Shown here: piece after piece, positions 24,651 to 35,352 of the stretch
Numbering within the stretch: the stretch's first letter is position 1
Layout of the letters: every line of letters begins with the position of its first letter
Assembly: GCA_030180135.1 (NCBI GenBank)
Contig: CM058232.1
Span: 61,339,330-61,403,329, forward strand
Reading direction: 5' to 3'
DNA length: 64,000 bases
From: Orychophragmus violaceus
Taxonomy: Eukaryota > Streptophyta > Magnoliopsida > Brassicales > Brassicaceae
The notes under the pieces: generated by a model
Database searches by the model: none
The model's input: the letters and a program-made list of their open reading frames with translations, nothing else
Told to the model about the DNA's origin: nothing
Position numbers and translations under genes: made by a program

Positions 24651-25226
24651 TGTTGGGAATGTCCTGAAATCACACTTGTAATCACTCTAAGTGAGAGTTG
24701 TATTGTCGAGATGAGACAGTCATATAATACTGGGTAGTCATAATGCTTTGCTAGAAGCCACTTATGATCAATGAGTTTAGAACTCATTGCTAGTGTTATA
24801 TGATCCTACAGGGTCACACACCTAAGCAAACTGGACATAGTATATGAGGTTGATCATTAATGAAATGATCTGGTAAATGCATATTTGATATGCATTCAAT
24901 ACCGAGTTTCTGAGGCAGTGTCGATCGACACAGTAAGTGTGTCGGTAACCTAATTCACAGCCACCAGAAAAGCAAGAGAAACCTCTCTAGAGATATGATC
25001 TTTAAAGGCACTAGCATCCCTCCTGTTCAGTTTGTGTGCGTGTGGATACCAGTAGAGGCACAGCGTTTGAGGTGCTTCGAGATCTCGATTACTTGCAAAC
25101 CTTCCGCTGCTAATCAACAGGTAATCTCGAGATCCCATTGATTCGATTATATGAACCCTAGATCTTAGGCTTGGAATTCAGACCAGGGCTGCCTAATTGG
25201 ATTAGGAACTGCTAGAAATTCCTTCA
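24651..25226 (+). repeat. 5' LTR of copia C, internally deleted
   Basis: 576 bp against 684 bp in the 3' LTR. The missing 108 bp correspond to about 30881-30988 of the 3' LTR, from the middle of the second palindrome to just before AACCTAATTCACAG. The lost segment includes the only TATA-like stretch (CATATATAAGATATATGG in the 3' LTR). Confidence 0.9.
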
Positions 25227-25227
25227 G

Positions 25228-25240
25228 TGGTATCAGAGCC
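25228..25240 (+). other. primer binding site (tRNA-iMet), element C
   Basis: TGGTATCAGAGCC one base after the LTR end; it matches the 3' end of initiator methionine tRNA. Confidence 0.9.
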
Positions 25241-25384
25241 TTAGGGTTCTATTGAATCAGTAGCATGTTGATTAGAATAGTTGAATCTGAATCTCTGTAT
25301 AGTTGATACAGGCATGCTAAAACTCGTTTTCATCAAAGTAAGCTAGTCTTAGGTTTTTGCTTGAAAACAATTAGGGTTTATCGC

Positions 25385-25745
25385 ACTCTGTCGATCGACA
25401 CCAATCCGGTGCCGGTCGACACATAAGGATAACCCGAATAAGATAAAAGTTTAACCTAACTGTGACGATCGACACAAGAGTTGTGTCAGTCGACACAGAC
25501 CTCGCGATCAGGATAGTCGGTTCAATTGGATTGGACCGATCATCGAGCTTGGTTAAAATTGGTTAAACTGCTAAACGGTATAAAACGATTAATTTGATAA
25601 GGTTAGCATCGACCGACACTAATGTAGTGTCGATCGACACTGACCGGTTATCATAAAACCGGATCAATTGGATTGATCGGTTATCGCAAATTGGTTTTGG
25701 TTAACCTGCATCGATCGACACTAAAGTAGTGTCGGTCGACACAAG
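25385..25745. repeat. four palindrome pairs in leader C
   Basis: Pairs of GTGTCGATCGACAC-like motifs lie at about 25388-25422, 25462-25498, 25608-25642 and 25708-25743. In most pairs one palindrome has a GATC core and its partner GGTC or GACC. The order and spacing match leader A read in reverse. Confidence 0.85.
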
Positions 25746-26333
25746 GTCCGATGGTTTAGGTTATTGAACCTGAAATCACAGAACCAAACCAAAATGAACC
25801 ACTTTAATTAGAAGAATTAAAACTTAATAAAACTGAACGTTTTAAATGGTTCCGTTCCTCAACCAAATATCAAGTAATCCTTGATGTCTTCCCGATCTTG
25901 TCAACTGTCAAGACTCGTTTCATTGTGCGATAGATTTGCAGTGCAAGGTGTCCACAATTACATGAGTAAGACAAGAGGTAATCGTGTTGATGGACTTGCA
26001 GTGCAAGACAACAAAAATTACATGACTTAAGAGATTGGTTTACTTGACTAGGCCATCAAAATCGTTTTGGGCTCAGAGACATCAGGTGGATTGGACATGA
26101 GATGTCAATCCACAGCCAAGAGTTACATTGGATATAACTAGCAAAATTGTTGCTTACCTAGATAGCTAAAATTTGAGTGATAGCCAGTGGCTCACTCAAG
26201 TTTAGTGAAGTATGGGTCTTGGATCATTATATTCATTTGAGAAAACATTGTTTGAATATAATGCGAGTTTTCTTAATAGTTAAGATTTCTCATTTCTTGA
26301 ACATCATAACTAAACCTCCCTTGTTTTTCAGCT

Positions 26334-27212
26334 ATGTCTAACTCAAACCATCGTAACAATTTCTCCCTGCGATCCGTCCTTGAGAAGGACAAGTTAAATG
26401 GATCCAACTTTCTTGAATGGTATCGGAACTTGAGAATTGTTCTCAAACAGGAGAAAAAAGACTATGTCCTTGAGAAAGTTCTCCCCAAGAAGTACCAAGC
26501 CAATGCATGGCAGTCAGATAAGGATGCTTGGGATAAGCATTCTAATGATGTGGTCGATGTGAGTTGTCTCATGTTGGCTACCATGAACTCGGAATTGCAG
26601 AAGCAATATGAGTACGTGGAGTCGCCAATAAATATGATCACTGGCCTGAAAAGTATATTTCAGGAGCAGGCACGAACTCAGAGATACCAGACGGTTAAGT
26701 ATCTGATTGAGTGCAAGCTACCAAAGGAAGAACCAGTGAGTCCTCATGTCATTAAGATGATGGGTTATATTGATAACCTGGGGAAATTGGATTGTCCCAT
26801 TAGCCAAGAGTTGGCTACTGACATCATTTTACAGTCATTGCCGTCAAGCTATGATCAGTTTGTTATGGACTATAACATGAACAACTTGACAAAGACTTTG
26901 ACTGAGTTGCATGGGATGCTCAAGACTGCTGAACCTAACATCAAGAAGGACACCCCAAATGTCCTTATGGTACAAAAGGGTAAAAAGTTTAAGAAACTTG
27001 GTAAGAACAAAGGTAATGACAAGACGAGCTCGATTGTGAATCCAAGCGAGTCCAACCATGTTCCTAAGGTTAAAACCAGTCTTTCTGAAGATGTTAAGTG
27101 CCGTTATTGTAATGGTTATGGGCATTTGAAAAGAAACTGCAATAAATTCTTGGAAGATTATGAGAAGCTGAAGAAGACGTACGAGACTTCTTCTTCAGGT
27201 ATTATGTTATAG
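26334..27212 (+). CDS. copia Gag protein (element C)
   Basis: An intact 292-codon frame from ATG 26334 to TAG 27210-27212. The N-terminus (NFSLRSVLEKDKLNGSNFLE) and the UBN2-like Gag core are typical of plant copia elements. A zinc knuckle, CRYCNGYGHLKRNC (C-x2-C-x4-H-x4-C), lies near residues 258-271. Gag packages the element's RNA into virus-like particles in the cytoplasm. The start follows a TTTTTCAG tract, so a spliced leader is conceivable. This is the only long intact gene of the element. Element A has the same protein start at 2311. Confidence 0.85.
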   Translation: MSNSNHRNNFSLRSVLEKDKLNGSNFLEWYRNLRIVLKQEKKDYVLEKVLPKKYQANAWQSDKDAWDKHSNDVVDVSCLMLATMNSELQKQYEYVESPINMITGLKSIFQEQARTQRYQTVKYLIECKLPKEEPVSPHVIKMMGYIDNLGKLDCPISQELATDIILQSLPSSYDQFVMDYNMNNLTKTLTELHGMLKTAEPNIKKDTPNVLMVQKGKKFKKLGKNKGNDKTSSIVNPSESNHVPKVKTSLSEDVKCRYCNGYGHLKRNCNKFLEDYEKLKKTYETSSSGIML

Positions 27213-27802
27213 AAGTAAATGTTACTTCTTATGGTCCTACTTATTGGGTATTAGATACCAGCTGTGGTACTCATATTTTTGTGAAAATGTGCAGGGCCTG
27301 AGCAAAAGTAGGACTATGGAAAAAGGACAAGTGGATCTACGCGTGAGAAATGAAGCAAGAGGTGCTGCATTAGCCGTAGGATTATTTCATTTGTTTTCTT
27401 TATGGCATGGTTTTAGAACTTAAGAACTGCTACTATGTATCTGCTATGAGCAGAAATATTATTTCTATTCCTTGTTTGGATATGGAAGGATATCAGTTTT
27501 CAAATTAAAATAAGTGTTATTCATTTGATTACAATGATATATTTATACGTAGCAATCCATTAGAGAATGAAATTTATGTTCTAAACCAAATCGTGCCTAA
27601 CTATAACATTAGTACCAAGAGATTCGAGTCAAATGATACGAATCAAACTTTTCTCTGGCATTGTCGTTTGGGCCACATAAATGAGAGCGGATTCAGAAGC
27701 TCCATAGTGATGGACTTTTGGGCTCATTTGATTATGAATCATCTGAGAAATGTGAACCTTGTTTATTTAAGTAAAACGACAAAGGCCCCTTTCAACAAAA
27801 AG

Positions 27803-27850
27803 TAGTGTCGATCGACACAAACAGTGCGTCGGTCGACACAGGTCGCGAAC
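27803..27850 (+). repeat. palindrome pair inserted in integrase frame
   Basis: Between the conserved TKAPFNKK and ERASNLLGF coding segments lies about 46 bp that does not belong to the gene: AGTGTCGATCGACACA, AACA, GTGCGTCGGTCGACACAG, GTCGCGAACGA. It matches the palindrome module of the element's own LTR (30853-30900) including the trailing TCGCGAA. Confidence 0.85.
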
Positions 27851-28657
27851 GAACAAAATGAAAGGGCCAGTAACTTATTGGGCTTTGTACATACGGATGT
27901 GTATGGCCCGATGAGCACTAGTGCTAGAGAAAACTTTAAGTACTTCAATACCTTTGCTGATGATTTCAGTAGCTAAGGTTATGTCTTATTAATGAGACAT
28001 AAGTCAGAATCTTTGAAAAGTTCAAAGAGTTCCAGAATGAAGTACAGAATCAATTTGGCAAAAGTATTAAAGCTCTACGATGAGATCATGGAGGTGAATA
28101 CTTGAGTCAAGAATTTAGTGATCATCTGAGAGATTGTAAAAGTGTTTCACAATTCACTCCTCCTGAATCGGACTTTATTAGATATGGTTCGATCAATGAT
28201 GAGTCACTTAGATCTTCCATTATCCTTCTAAGAATACGCTCTAGAAACGTCTGCGTTTGCATTAAATAGGGTTCTATCAAAATCAGTTACAGAGATACCA
28301 CATGAGATGTGGAATGGAAATGTTCCTGATTTATCCTTCATGAAGATTTGGGGCTGCGAGGCTTATATAAAACGTCTAATCTCTGATAAGCTCACACCGA
28401 AATCCGATAAGTGCTATTGGTTTTCCTAACGAAACCAAGGCTTATTACTTTTACAACCAGTCCGAGAACAAATTGTTTGTTGCTCAGAACTATGTTTTCT
28501 TGAGAAAGACTTTCTTTCCAAGAAGAACAGTGGGAGTAAAGTACAACTCGAAGAAATTCGAGAATCACAGGAGACTGCTCAACCTGATAAGGAAGAGCAG
28601 CAGTTGGATCTACAAAGAGTTGTAGAACCTGCACTTGTTATGCCTAAAGTTTGCAAG

Positions 28658-28862
28658 GATCTGGTGAATGTATATTTGATATATATTCAAACGGCGAGTT
28701 TCTAAGGAAGTGTCGATCGACACAAAGGTGTATCGATCGACGCAGATCATAAACCAAAATATTGATTTTGGTTTATGACTTAATTAACTACGGTTTAAAT
28801 CTTGGTTAATTAGGTCGTGGTAAAAGTCTACATATGAGATATGTGCGCGACTTTTACACAAA
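28658..28862 (+). repeat. LTR U3-like segment inside pol
   Basis: About 200 bp between the integrase end and RT aligns by eye with the LTR from GATCTGGTAAATGCATATTTG through the palindrome pair to the TATA-like stretch and ACTTTTACACA (compare 30802-30990). It is more diverged from C's LTR than C's two LTRs are from each other. Confidence 0.8.
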
Positions 28863-30587
28863 ACTGAAGCTCGAAGATCCGAAAGGATCCGTCACGAACC
28901 CGAGAAATGTGGATTTCTCGTGACCAATTGTCATGATCTGTTGATCATTGAAAGTGACGGGCCTGCGAATTTTGAAGAAGTAATGATGAGCCCTGAATCC
29001 GAAAATGGTAATATTCTGATATACAAAGCTAGGTTGGTGGCAAAAGGTTTCAAGTAAATTCATGGCATTGACTATGAAGAAACCTATTCCCCAGTCAACA
29101 TGCTTAAGTCCATTCGGATTCTCCTAGCAACCGCCACTCATAATGGTTATGAGATCTGGCAGATGGATGTGAAAACAGTTTTCCTTAATGGATTCTGGAA
29201 AAAGGATGTGTACATGACACAACCTGAAGTTTTCATTGATCCTAATGAAGCTAGGAAGATATGCAAGCTTCATCGATCCATTTATGGATTGAAGCAAGCA
29301 TCTCGGAGTTGAAATCTTCGTTTTGATGAAGCAGTCAAATGGTTTGACTTCGTCAGGAACGAAGAGGAACCGTGTGTTTACAAGAGGACTAGTGGGAGCG
29401 CAGTTGCATTTCTAGTATTGTATGTTGATAACATACTACTTCTCGGAAATGAAGTTCCATTGTTTCAGTCTGTTAAGATTTGACTCGAAAATTGTTTTTC
29501 GATAAAAAATATGGGAGAAATCGTATACATTCTTGGAATAAGAATCTATGGAGATAGATTGGACAAGCTAATTAAATTGTGTCAAGATACTTATGGTGAT
29601 AAGGTCTTGCACAAGTCCAGTATGCATGATTCCAAGAAGGGCTTCATGCCAATGACACTTGGCATTACTCTTAGCAAGACGCAATGTCCTTCGACACATG
29701 CTGAGCAAGAGCGAATGAGGTTCAGACAACTGCTACAGGCATTAGATGCATTAAGATGTGATCTTAATTTTAGTGGGAGTTGTTGTTGTTGATTTTAGTT
29801 ATGATATGATATTCGTGTAAACATAATATGATTATGTTAATGAAATCTGACATCAGTATTATTTAATTATGGTTATTAAATAATAGTCCCAAAGCAATTT
29901 ATGACATTTTATAGGTCATCAAGTATGTGACTTGATCATGAAACCCTACAGATAATAAATGACATAAATTATGATTGGTCCTTGGTCAAGGTTGTTAAAG
30001 TGGGACATTAACAACCGCGTGAGACTAGTATGTGAGGTGACTGATGACTAAGTTTCATGGAGTCATTAATAACAGTATTAAAGTCAATCACATAGATATG
30101 TGTTAAAGAACACATGATCGGACATGACCCACTGATGAGAAATCTACGGGATAATTATATAAGTGTCATGAGAGTTTTCATTACGACTATAGAGTATAGT
30201 CCTTAGACCTGAGTTCATCATGTTTTCTTACATGTGAATTGGTCCGCTTTAACCTTGTCAAACGTCAGCCGTAACTGGTGATTATAAAGGCATTGATTGG
30301 GCATATCATGAAGTGTGTGAAGAAACAGGGATGGAACAAGATGGGATTTGTCCCTCCTATATAACAGGAGATAAATATCTCAGGGCCCATCGAAGATTTG
30401 ATACTGAGAAATGTGTGGCCACACTCAAACGAGGTGATTGTCAGTCGTTTGTCTTGTCAGTATAAATCGGTTTTCGATGAACATGATTTTGGCTTAATAA
30501 GGATGACACGGATCTTGCCTTATGCCAGATCGAGATATAGAGACCAAGGGATTATGGGAATAGATGATTCCATTACAAGTGGGAGAT

Positions 30588-31271
30588 TGTTGGGAATGTC
30601 CTGAAATCACACTTGTAATCACTCTAAGTGAGAGTTGTATTGTCGAGATGAGACAGTCATATAATACTGGGTAGTCATAATGCTTTGCTAGAAGCCACTT
30701 ATGATCAATGAGTTCTAAACTCATTGCTAGTGTTATATGATCCTACAGGGTCACACACCTAAGCAAACTGGACATAGTATATGAGGTTGATCATTAATAT
30801 AATGATCTGGTAAATGCATATTTGATATGCATTCAATACCGAGTTTCTGAGGCAGTGTCGATCGACACAGTAAGTGTGTCGGTCGACACAGATCGCGAAT
30901 GACCAGATTAATTTCGGTTTAATCGTTGGTCAATTCGGTCGTGGTATAAGTCGGCATATATAAGATATATGGTCGACCTTTACACACTTCTAACCTAATT
31001 CACAGCCACCAGAAAAGCAAGAGAAACCTCTCTAGAGATCTGATCTTTAAAGGCACTAGCATCCCTCCTATTCAGTTTGTGTGCGTGTGGATACCAGTAG
31101 AGGCACAGCGTTTGAGGTGCTTCGAGATCTCGATTACTTGCAAACCTTCCGCTGCTAATCAACATGTAATCTCGAGATCCCATTGATTCGATTATATGAA
31201 CCCTAGATCCTAGGCTTGGAATTCAGACTAGGGCTGCCTAATTGGATTAGGAACTGCTAGAAATTCCTTCA
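30588..31271 (+). repeat. 3' LTR of copia C
   Basis: 684 bp, TGTTGGG ... CCTTCA, preceded by the AAGTGGGAGAT polypurine tract and followed by the CTCTG target duplication (31272-31276). It carries one palindrome pair (30855-30890) and a TATA-like stretch at about 30955-30972. Confidence 0.92.
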
Positions 31272-32261
31272 CTCTGATCAAACAGGCTCTTGGCCTCTTC
31301 GTTCTTCGATGAAGGCCAATATATACCACCGTGAGCCCTCAACTTATCCAAGTCAACAGGAAATCCTACAGTCCAACGACCTTAAGTGGAGCGAACTGCG
31401 AAACAACAAAAAAGAAAAAAAGAAAGAGCCATGAAGGAAACAATACCAGTAAACAAAAATCAAAACAAAAAAAACTACCAGGAATATAGTCCCAGGCCGA
31501 TCTGAAAACCCTGCTCAAATCAAACGCCAGCGCACTGTTAACACGTGCGAAGAAATAACTATCTTGCAAATCGGAAGTCCTATCTGGGGGATCAAATACA
31601 ACCTTCAGATGACGACCAGGTCTGAACCTCACGTAAAAGGTCCCGGACGTCCCTTGGTTAACAGAAATTGAGGTCAACTCCCAAAAAAACGAGTAGACAT
31701 CTCGACCCCACTATCAGCCGCCATGATTAAAATACCTAACACATTACGGATGGCGGATGGACAAATCTGAGAAAGGGCCATCTCCCTAGCCTCGCAATAC
31801 TCAATCAAAATTCTATAAAGGGGAAAAAGAAAATGACATTCAGTGAACCAGCACTCGTATAGACAAACCTAACCGAGGGGAACAACCCAGGGTCGCTCGC
31901 ACAAAGCCGGCAATCGAAAATCGAGACCGGGAATACGAGAGCACCGCCGACAGATATCATCAAGGGCAGACTGCTCACAAACCGATGAACGAATCGCCCT
32001 AGGAACAACAGACTTCAGTTCCGTTGCCCCCTTCGTTTTCCTTCTTCCTCCCCTTGAGGAAGTCGCTTGAGAACAATGATCAAGAACAGCCACACGATCC
32101 CCCTGGACAGCGACTCCGACACTGCCTCGCCGGCGATTCGGCCCGTCACCACCACTGGGATTCCACTCCCCCACATCAGCAAGAGTCCGAACCTCAAGAG
32201 ATTTCGTCGTGACAAGACCACCACCAAATCGACGAGGTTTTCGCCCAGACCGAGACATCAA
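31272..32261 (-). pseudogene. Tat-A antisense gene, N-terminal part
   Basis: Minus frames 32261-31869 (basic start MMSRSGRKPRRF, later LDDICRRCSRIPGLDFRLPA then ERPWVVPLG), 32008-31805 and 31677-31366 (RPGRHLKVVFDPPDR, YFFARVNSALAF) form the N-terminal half of a Transposase_28-like protein. The stretch just after the target duplication reads VGFPVDLDKLRAHGG and YWPSSKNEEAKSLFDQ in one frame and continues at 24645 with RIRSCLRKADSG and a GTATGT donor, so copia C landed within an exon. Function unknown. Confidence 0.6.
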
Positions 32262-32706
32262 GAACTCTTCGTCAACCTCAATTGGCCTAGATTCAACGGG
32301 ACTATCTCCGGATGACTAGGAAAAACTGAAATCGTCGCTACCAGTGGAAGAATGCTCACTAGAATTTACCCGCATGATAACAAATCTAGAAACGAGACGA
32401 CCACACTGCAATCACTAGAAAAAGTAAAAACGAGCGCAAAGCAAAGACCGCGAGAGGAAAACAATTACCTAGTAAAGAAGACGGAATCTGAAAAGACAAA
32501 GCCTCGTAAGGAGAAAGAAGTAGTTTTCACAAACAAAAAAGTCACAACACGAGTGGTTCGCGTCTTTTCGTTCTCTCAGAAATCGCGAAAGATACTTGTG
32601 AACCAGGGCGGAACGACTCAACAAGATTTCCGCCTGACTTAAATGCTCGAAGAAATTCGCCGAACTCAGCATCGCAGCTCGACAAACTGGGGGGGGGAGG
32701 ACTAAT

Positions 32707-33104
32707 TGTTGGATATGGGTTTAGAACCCATTCAAAGCCCATTGGAAATCTTGCTAAATCATTCACACTTCATATTGGCCCACGGAGACAAGTCCGTTAA
32801 GGAGTCAACAGCCTAAAGAGAAGTCAGCGCACAAGCACTATAAATAGGTCCCTTCACTCTTTATTTTAGACATTGTAACTTGCGAGAGTGCCGAGCTACT
32901 TCTACAAAGCTCCGACCTCAAGCAATATTTAGGGAGCACGTCATTTGACGGACTCCCACCTCGTACCATCATGTTCATAGCTCGGCTTCGGCCTTAAGAT
33001 CAATAAAGAACATATTCGACCTCAGTTAAAGTTATTTTCTCACCTCGTAGTTTGGATATTCATATCGCAGTCCATAATATTGACTAGGTCGAATTTCCAT
33101 AACA
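32707..33104 (+). repeat. 3' LTR of Tat-A
   Basis: 398 bp, TGTTGGATATGG ... CATAACA, preceded by a G-rich polypurine tract (about 32687-32701). TATA-like CTATAAATAGG at about 32839. Confidence 0.85.
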
Positions 33105-33159
33105 ACACTTAGTGATAAATAGATTTTCGATTCTAGATCAATTCCTCAAATACTAGATG

Positions 33160-33756
33160 CAGTGTTCAAGAAAGCGATAGGCGCTAGTCGGGCGGTGACC
33201 CACCGCCTAGCGCCTAGAACGCCTAGTCGGGGCCTAGTCGGCGCCTAGGCGTTATATGTATTTATAAAAGAAATCGATATATATTAGATATATTATATAA
33301 TATATGTCATATAATTCACATATTTTTAGTCTAAAAAATAGATTAAAACTCAAAGTACATCGAAATAACAAAAAGAATATTAGCTAAATTTATCATCACA
33401 CGACATTTACTATCAAATCTGTTAAGTTTACAATATTTTTTATTGATAACCATTAATTTATGAAGTAAGAACTTATAAATTTAGTTATATGTAATAAATT
33501 TTTAAAATTATACCGAAACAAACATGAAAATTAAAAATCAAATGATAATTGGTTAAAGATTGTGTGTAGCCGCCTAGGACCGCCTAGACCCGCCTAGGAC
33601 CGCCTAGATCCGCCTAGGACCGCCTAGGACCGTTTAAATCCGCTTAATAACATAAACGCCTAATTCGAACGCCTAGGAGGAAATCGCCACGGTCAAGAAC
33701 CGCCTAGCGCCTAGGCCCCGCCTAGGCGGCCGCCTAGACCGATTTTTAGAACACTG
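33160..33756. mobile_element. hAT-type non-autonomous element 1
   Basis: 597 bp with ends CAGTGTTC and GAACACTG, flanked by the exact 8-bp duplication ACTAGATG (33152-33159 and 33757-33764). Subterminal CGCCTAG/CTAGGCG repeats are dense at both ends (about 33180-33252 and 33568-33740) and could fold into a large hairpin. The interior is AT-rich with no coding capacity. Element ends, target length and subterminal repeats fit the hAT superfamily. Confidence 0.88.
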
Positions 33757-33764
33757 ACTAGATG

Positions 33765-34511
33765 TGAAGTTATAGTAATTGAGAGGTCAATTCAACCAAG
33801 TTAAGAGTAGAGCACAAAAATGATACAATTTAACGAGCTAAGCTAAATTAGGAAAATGAATTTAAACTAACAATCCTAATGGAAATTGAAAAAAATAAGT
33901 AAGCAAAACAAGATTAAGCAATGATCAAAAACGAATTCTAAGATGAGGTCAATGATTTCGGATGATCTAAAAACAATCCATGATGATTATATATTCATAC
34001 ACCGCAAGTTATCGGGGGATGAAACACCAAGGTTCTCTTTTTTTTTTTTTGGTCAAAACACCAAGGTTCTCTTCTTTCAAAAAATTTCAAAGAAACTCAC
34101 TGGGGAGGAAAACATAGTGAAGGATGAATAGAGAGCTAAGAAGAAAATTAGGTGATAAAATGAAACTCATAGGAGAACTATGATAGAGCAAACAACCGAA
34201 AGTATGAAATCACCTAGCAAAATCTGGTTCGATAAGGAAAACAAAATCAAAGAGAGGAGCAATAAAAAAAAAAAAAAAAAGATGAATAATTCATCGGGAT
34301 ATTGACTAAAATAAAAAGATGCCAACTCTTAAATTAAGAGCCATGACGAAACTGACTTCGAGCTAAATAATTAGGGGAGGGAGGGGATTATTGTTTGGGT
34401 GTAAATCATAGTTCAGAAAATAATTCCCAATAAGACATAAATCAAGGGCCCAAAAACAGAGTTAATATATATTACAGAAGTGGAAAGTATGGAACGAAGC
34501 CAAGCAGCAAT
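33765..34511. other. AT-rich remnant, non-coding retroelement-like
   Basis: No gene. Phrases such as CTAACAATCCTAATGGAAATTG are shared with about 45910-45935, so this is copy I of the older duplicated unit. Poly(A) runs at about 34040 and 34267. Confidence 0.5.
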
Positions 34512-34519
34512 GTCAGATA

Positions 34520-35264
34520 CAGGGGCGGATGTATGTTATAAAAGTTGTGGCACGTGCCACACGCTGATTATTATGATTTTATACGGAGACAGGCCAATTG
34601 TTAATTCATTAGGTTAATTGGTTAGTGTTGGCTTTTTAAAACCTCAAGGGAATGAGTACGATTCTCCTTCCTACCACCATTCTTATGTTTGTTTGTTTTT
34701 GTCAATACCACCACTTTTATGTTCTTATGTTACACATCTTCTATTTTGTTATCATCTGTGTAGTCATATCTCATATTTATTTTCTTTTGCATTTTCTCCA
34801 TATTTTTTCACTCTTTTTCTTCTTTTAATATATTGGTTGCATTTTATATCTTCATTACACACATAATATCTTTTTTTTTCCTTTCTAATGTCAATATATT
34901 ATTTAATAATCTAATAATTCTGTGACAAAAACGAAACTAATAAATTAATACAAAATTATAAATCAAGTTAGTTATATGATTTGAATGTAATCTATCAAAT
35001 ATTTTAGAATCTAACTTGTAATCTATTTTTATTATTATATATCATTTTTAAAAATATCATTTTATGTATTCTTATATATAAACAGATCGAAAAGTAATAA
35101 AATAGTTTTGTTTATTAGTATTTTTCAAGATTCAAAATTCAAAGTATATTATAATATTTTTTTTGAATAAAAGTTTAATAACCATAATTTTATTATGATT
35201 ATGTTTATTTTTTTATTATATTTATTTGTGCCACATACAAATTTTTGGTCTGGATCCGCCACTG
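34520..35264. mobile_element. hAT-type non-autonomous element 2
   Basis: 745 bp with imperfect ends CAGGGGCGGAT and ATCCGCCACTG and the exact 8-bp duplication GTCAGATA (34512-34519 and 35265-35272). The interior is AT-rich; an 82-codon hydrophobic frame (34618-34866) is a product of T-rich sequence. CAGKGGCGGA termini are common among plant hAT elements. Confidence 0.85.
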
Positions 35265-35352
35265 GTCAGATACATATGGAGTGAACGACAAGGTCAATTA
35301 TATTCGCCTAAAATCGACGTCGACTTCAAAGTGGGCTGAAGACTTATTCAAA

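Larger units (their letters stand above)
27222..29792 (+). pseudogene. copia pol remnant (protease, integrase, RT)
   Basis: Protease site reads VLDTSCGTHIF near 27250 (family D-T-G/S-C). GAG-pre-integrase LWHCRLGHINESG lies near 27652, followed by a broken integrase core (about 27870-28560). RT begins about 29020 (ARLVAKGFK, stop, IHGIDYEETYSP) with DVKTVFLNGFW and IYGLKQASRS; the catalytic box reads YVDNILLLGN (29417-29446) where active enzymes have YVDD. It ends after ILGIRIYGDR and a short tail; RNase H is missing. Multiple stops, frameshifts and two foreign-looking inserts (27803-27850, 28658-28862) interrupt it. It once supplied protease, integration and cDNA synthesis. Confidence 0.85.
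24651..31271 (+). mobile_element. complete Ty1/copia element C
   Basis: LTRs 24651-25226 and 30588-31271 (TGTTGGGAATGTCC ... CCTTCA), tRNA-iMet primer site 25228-25240, leader with four palindrome pairs, gag 26334-27212, degenerate pol about 27220-29790, polypurine tract AAGTGGGAGAT before the 3' LTR, and CTCTG target duplications. It is same-strand with Tat-A and breaks that element's antisense gene. The pol region carries stops, active-site changes and two LTR-like insertions, and the RNase H region appears deleted. The element could not move without a helper. Confidence 0.92.
18647..33104 (+). mobile_element. non-autonomous Tat-like gypsy element (Tat-A), split by copia C
   Basis: 5' LTR 18647-19022, 3' LTR 32707-33104, primer site just inside the 5' LTR, G-rich polypurine tract before the 3' LTR (about 32687-32701). 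The interior holds gag-protease on the plus strand (19082-21294) and an antisense gene (32261 down to about 23600). No reverse transcriptase or integrase is seen. Without the 6.6-kb copia insertion the element is about 7.8 kb, nearly equal to Tat-B at 37523-45253. The extreme 5' end of the left LTR has diverged and I could not confirm a target duplication. Tat-lineage elements are known to carry extra, sometimes antisense, ORFs. Confidence 0.8.

Noticed and set aside
18642..33109. Target duplication of Tat-A
   Set aside because: The 3' flank starts ACACT but the 5' LTR start is diverged and its flank does not match, so I do not claim one.
34618..34866. 82-codon hydrophobic frame
   Set aside because: Comes from T-rich interior of hAT element 2; no homology or start context.
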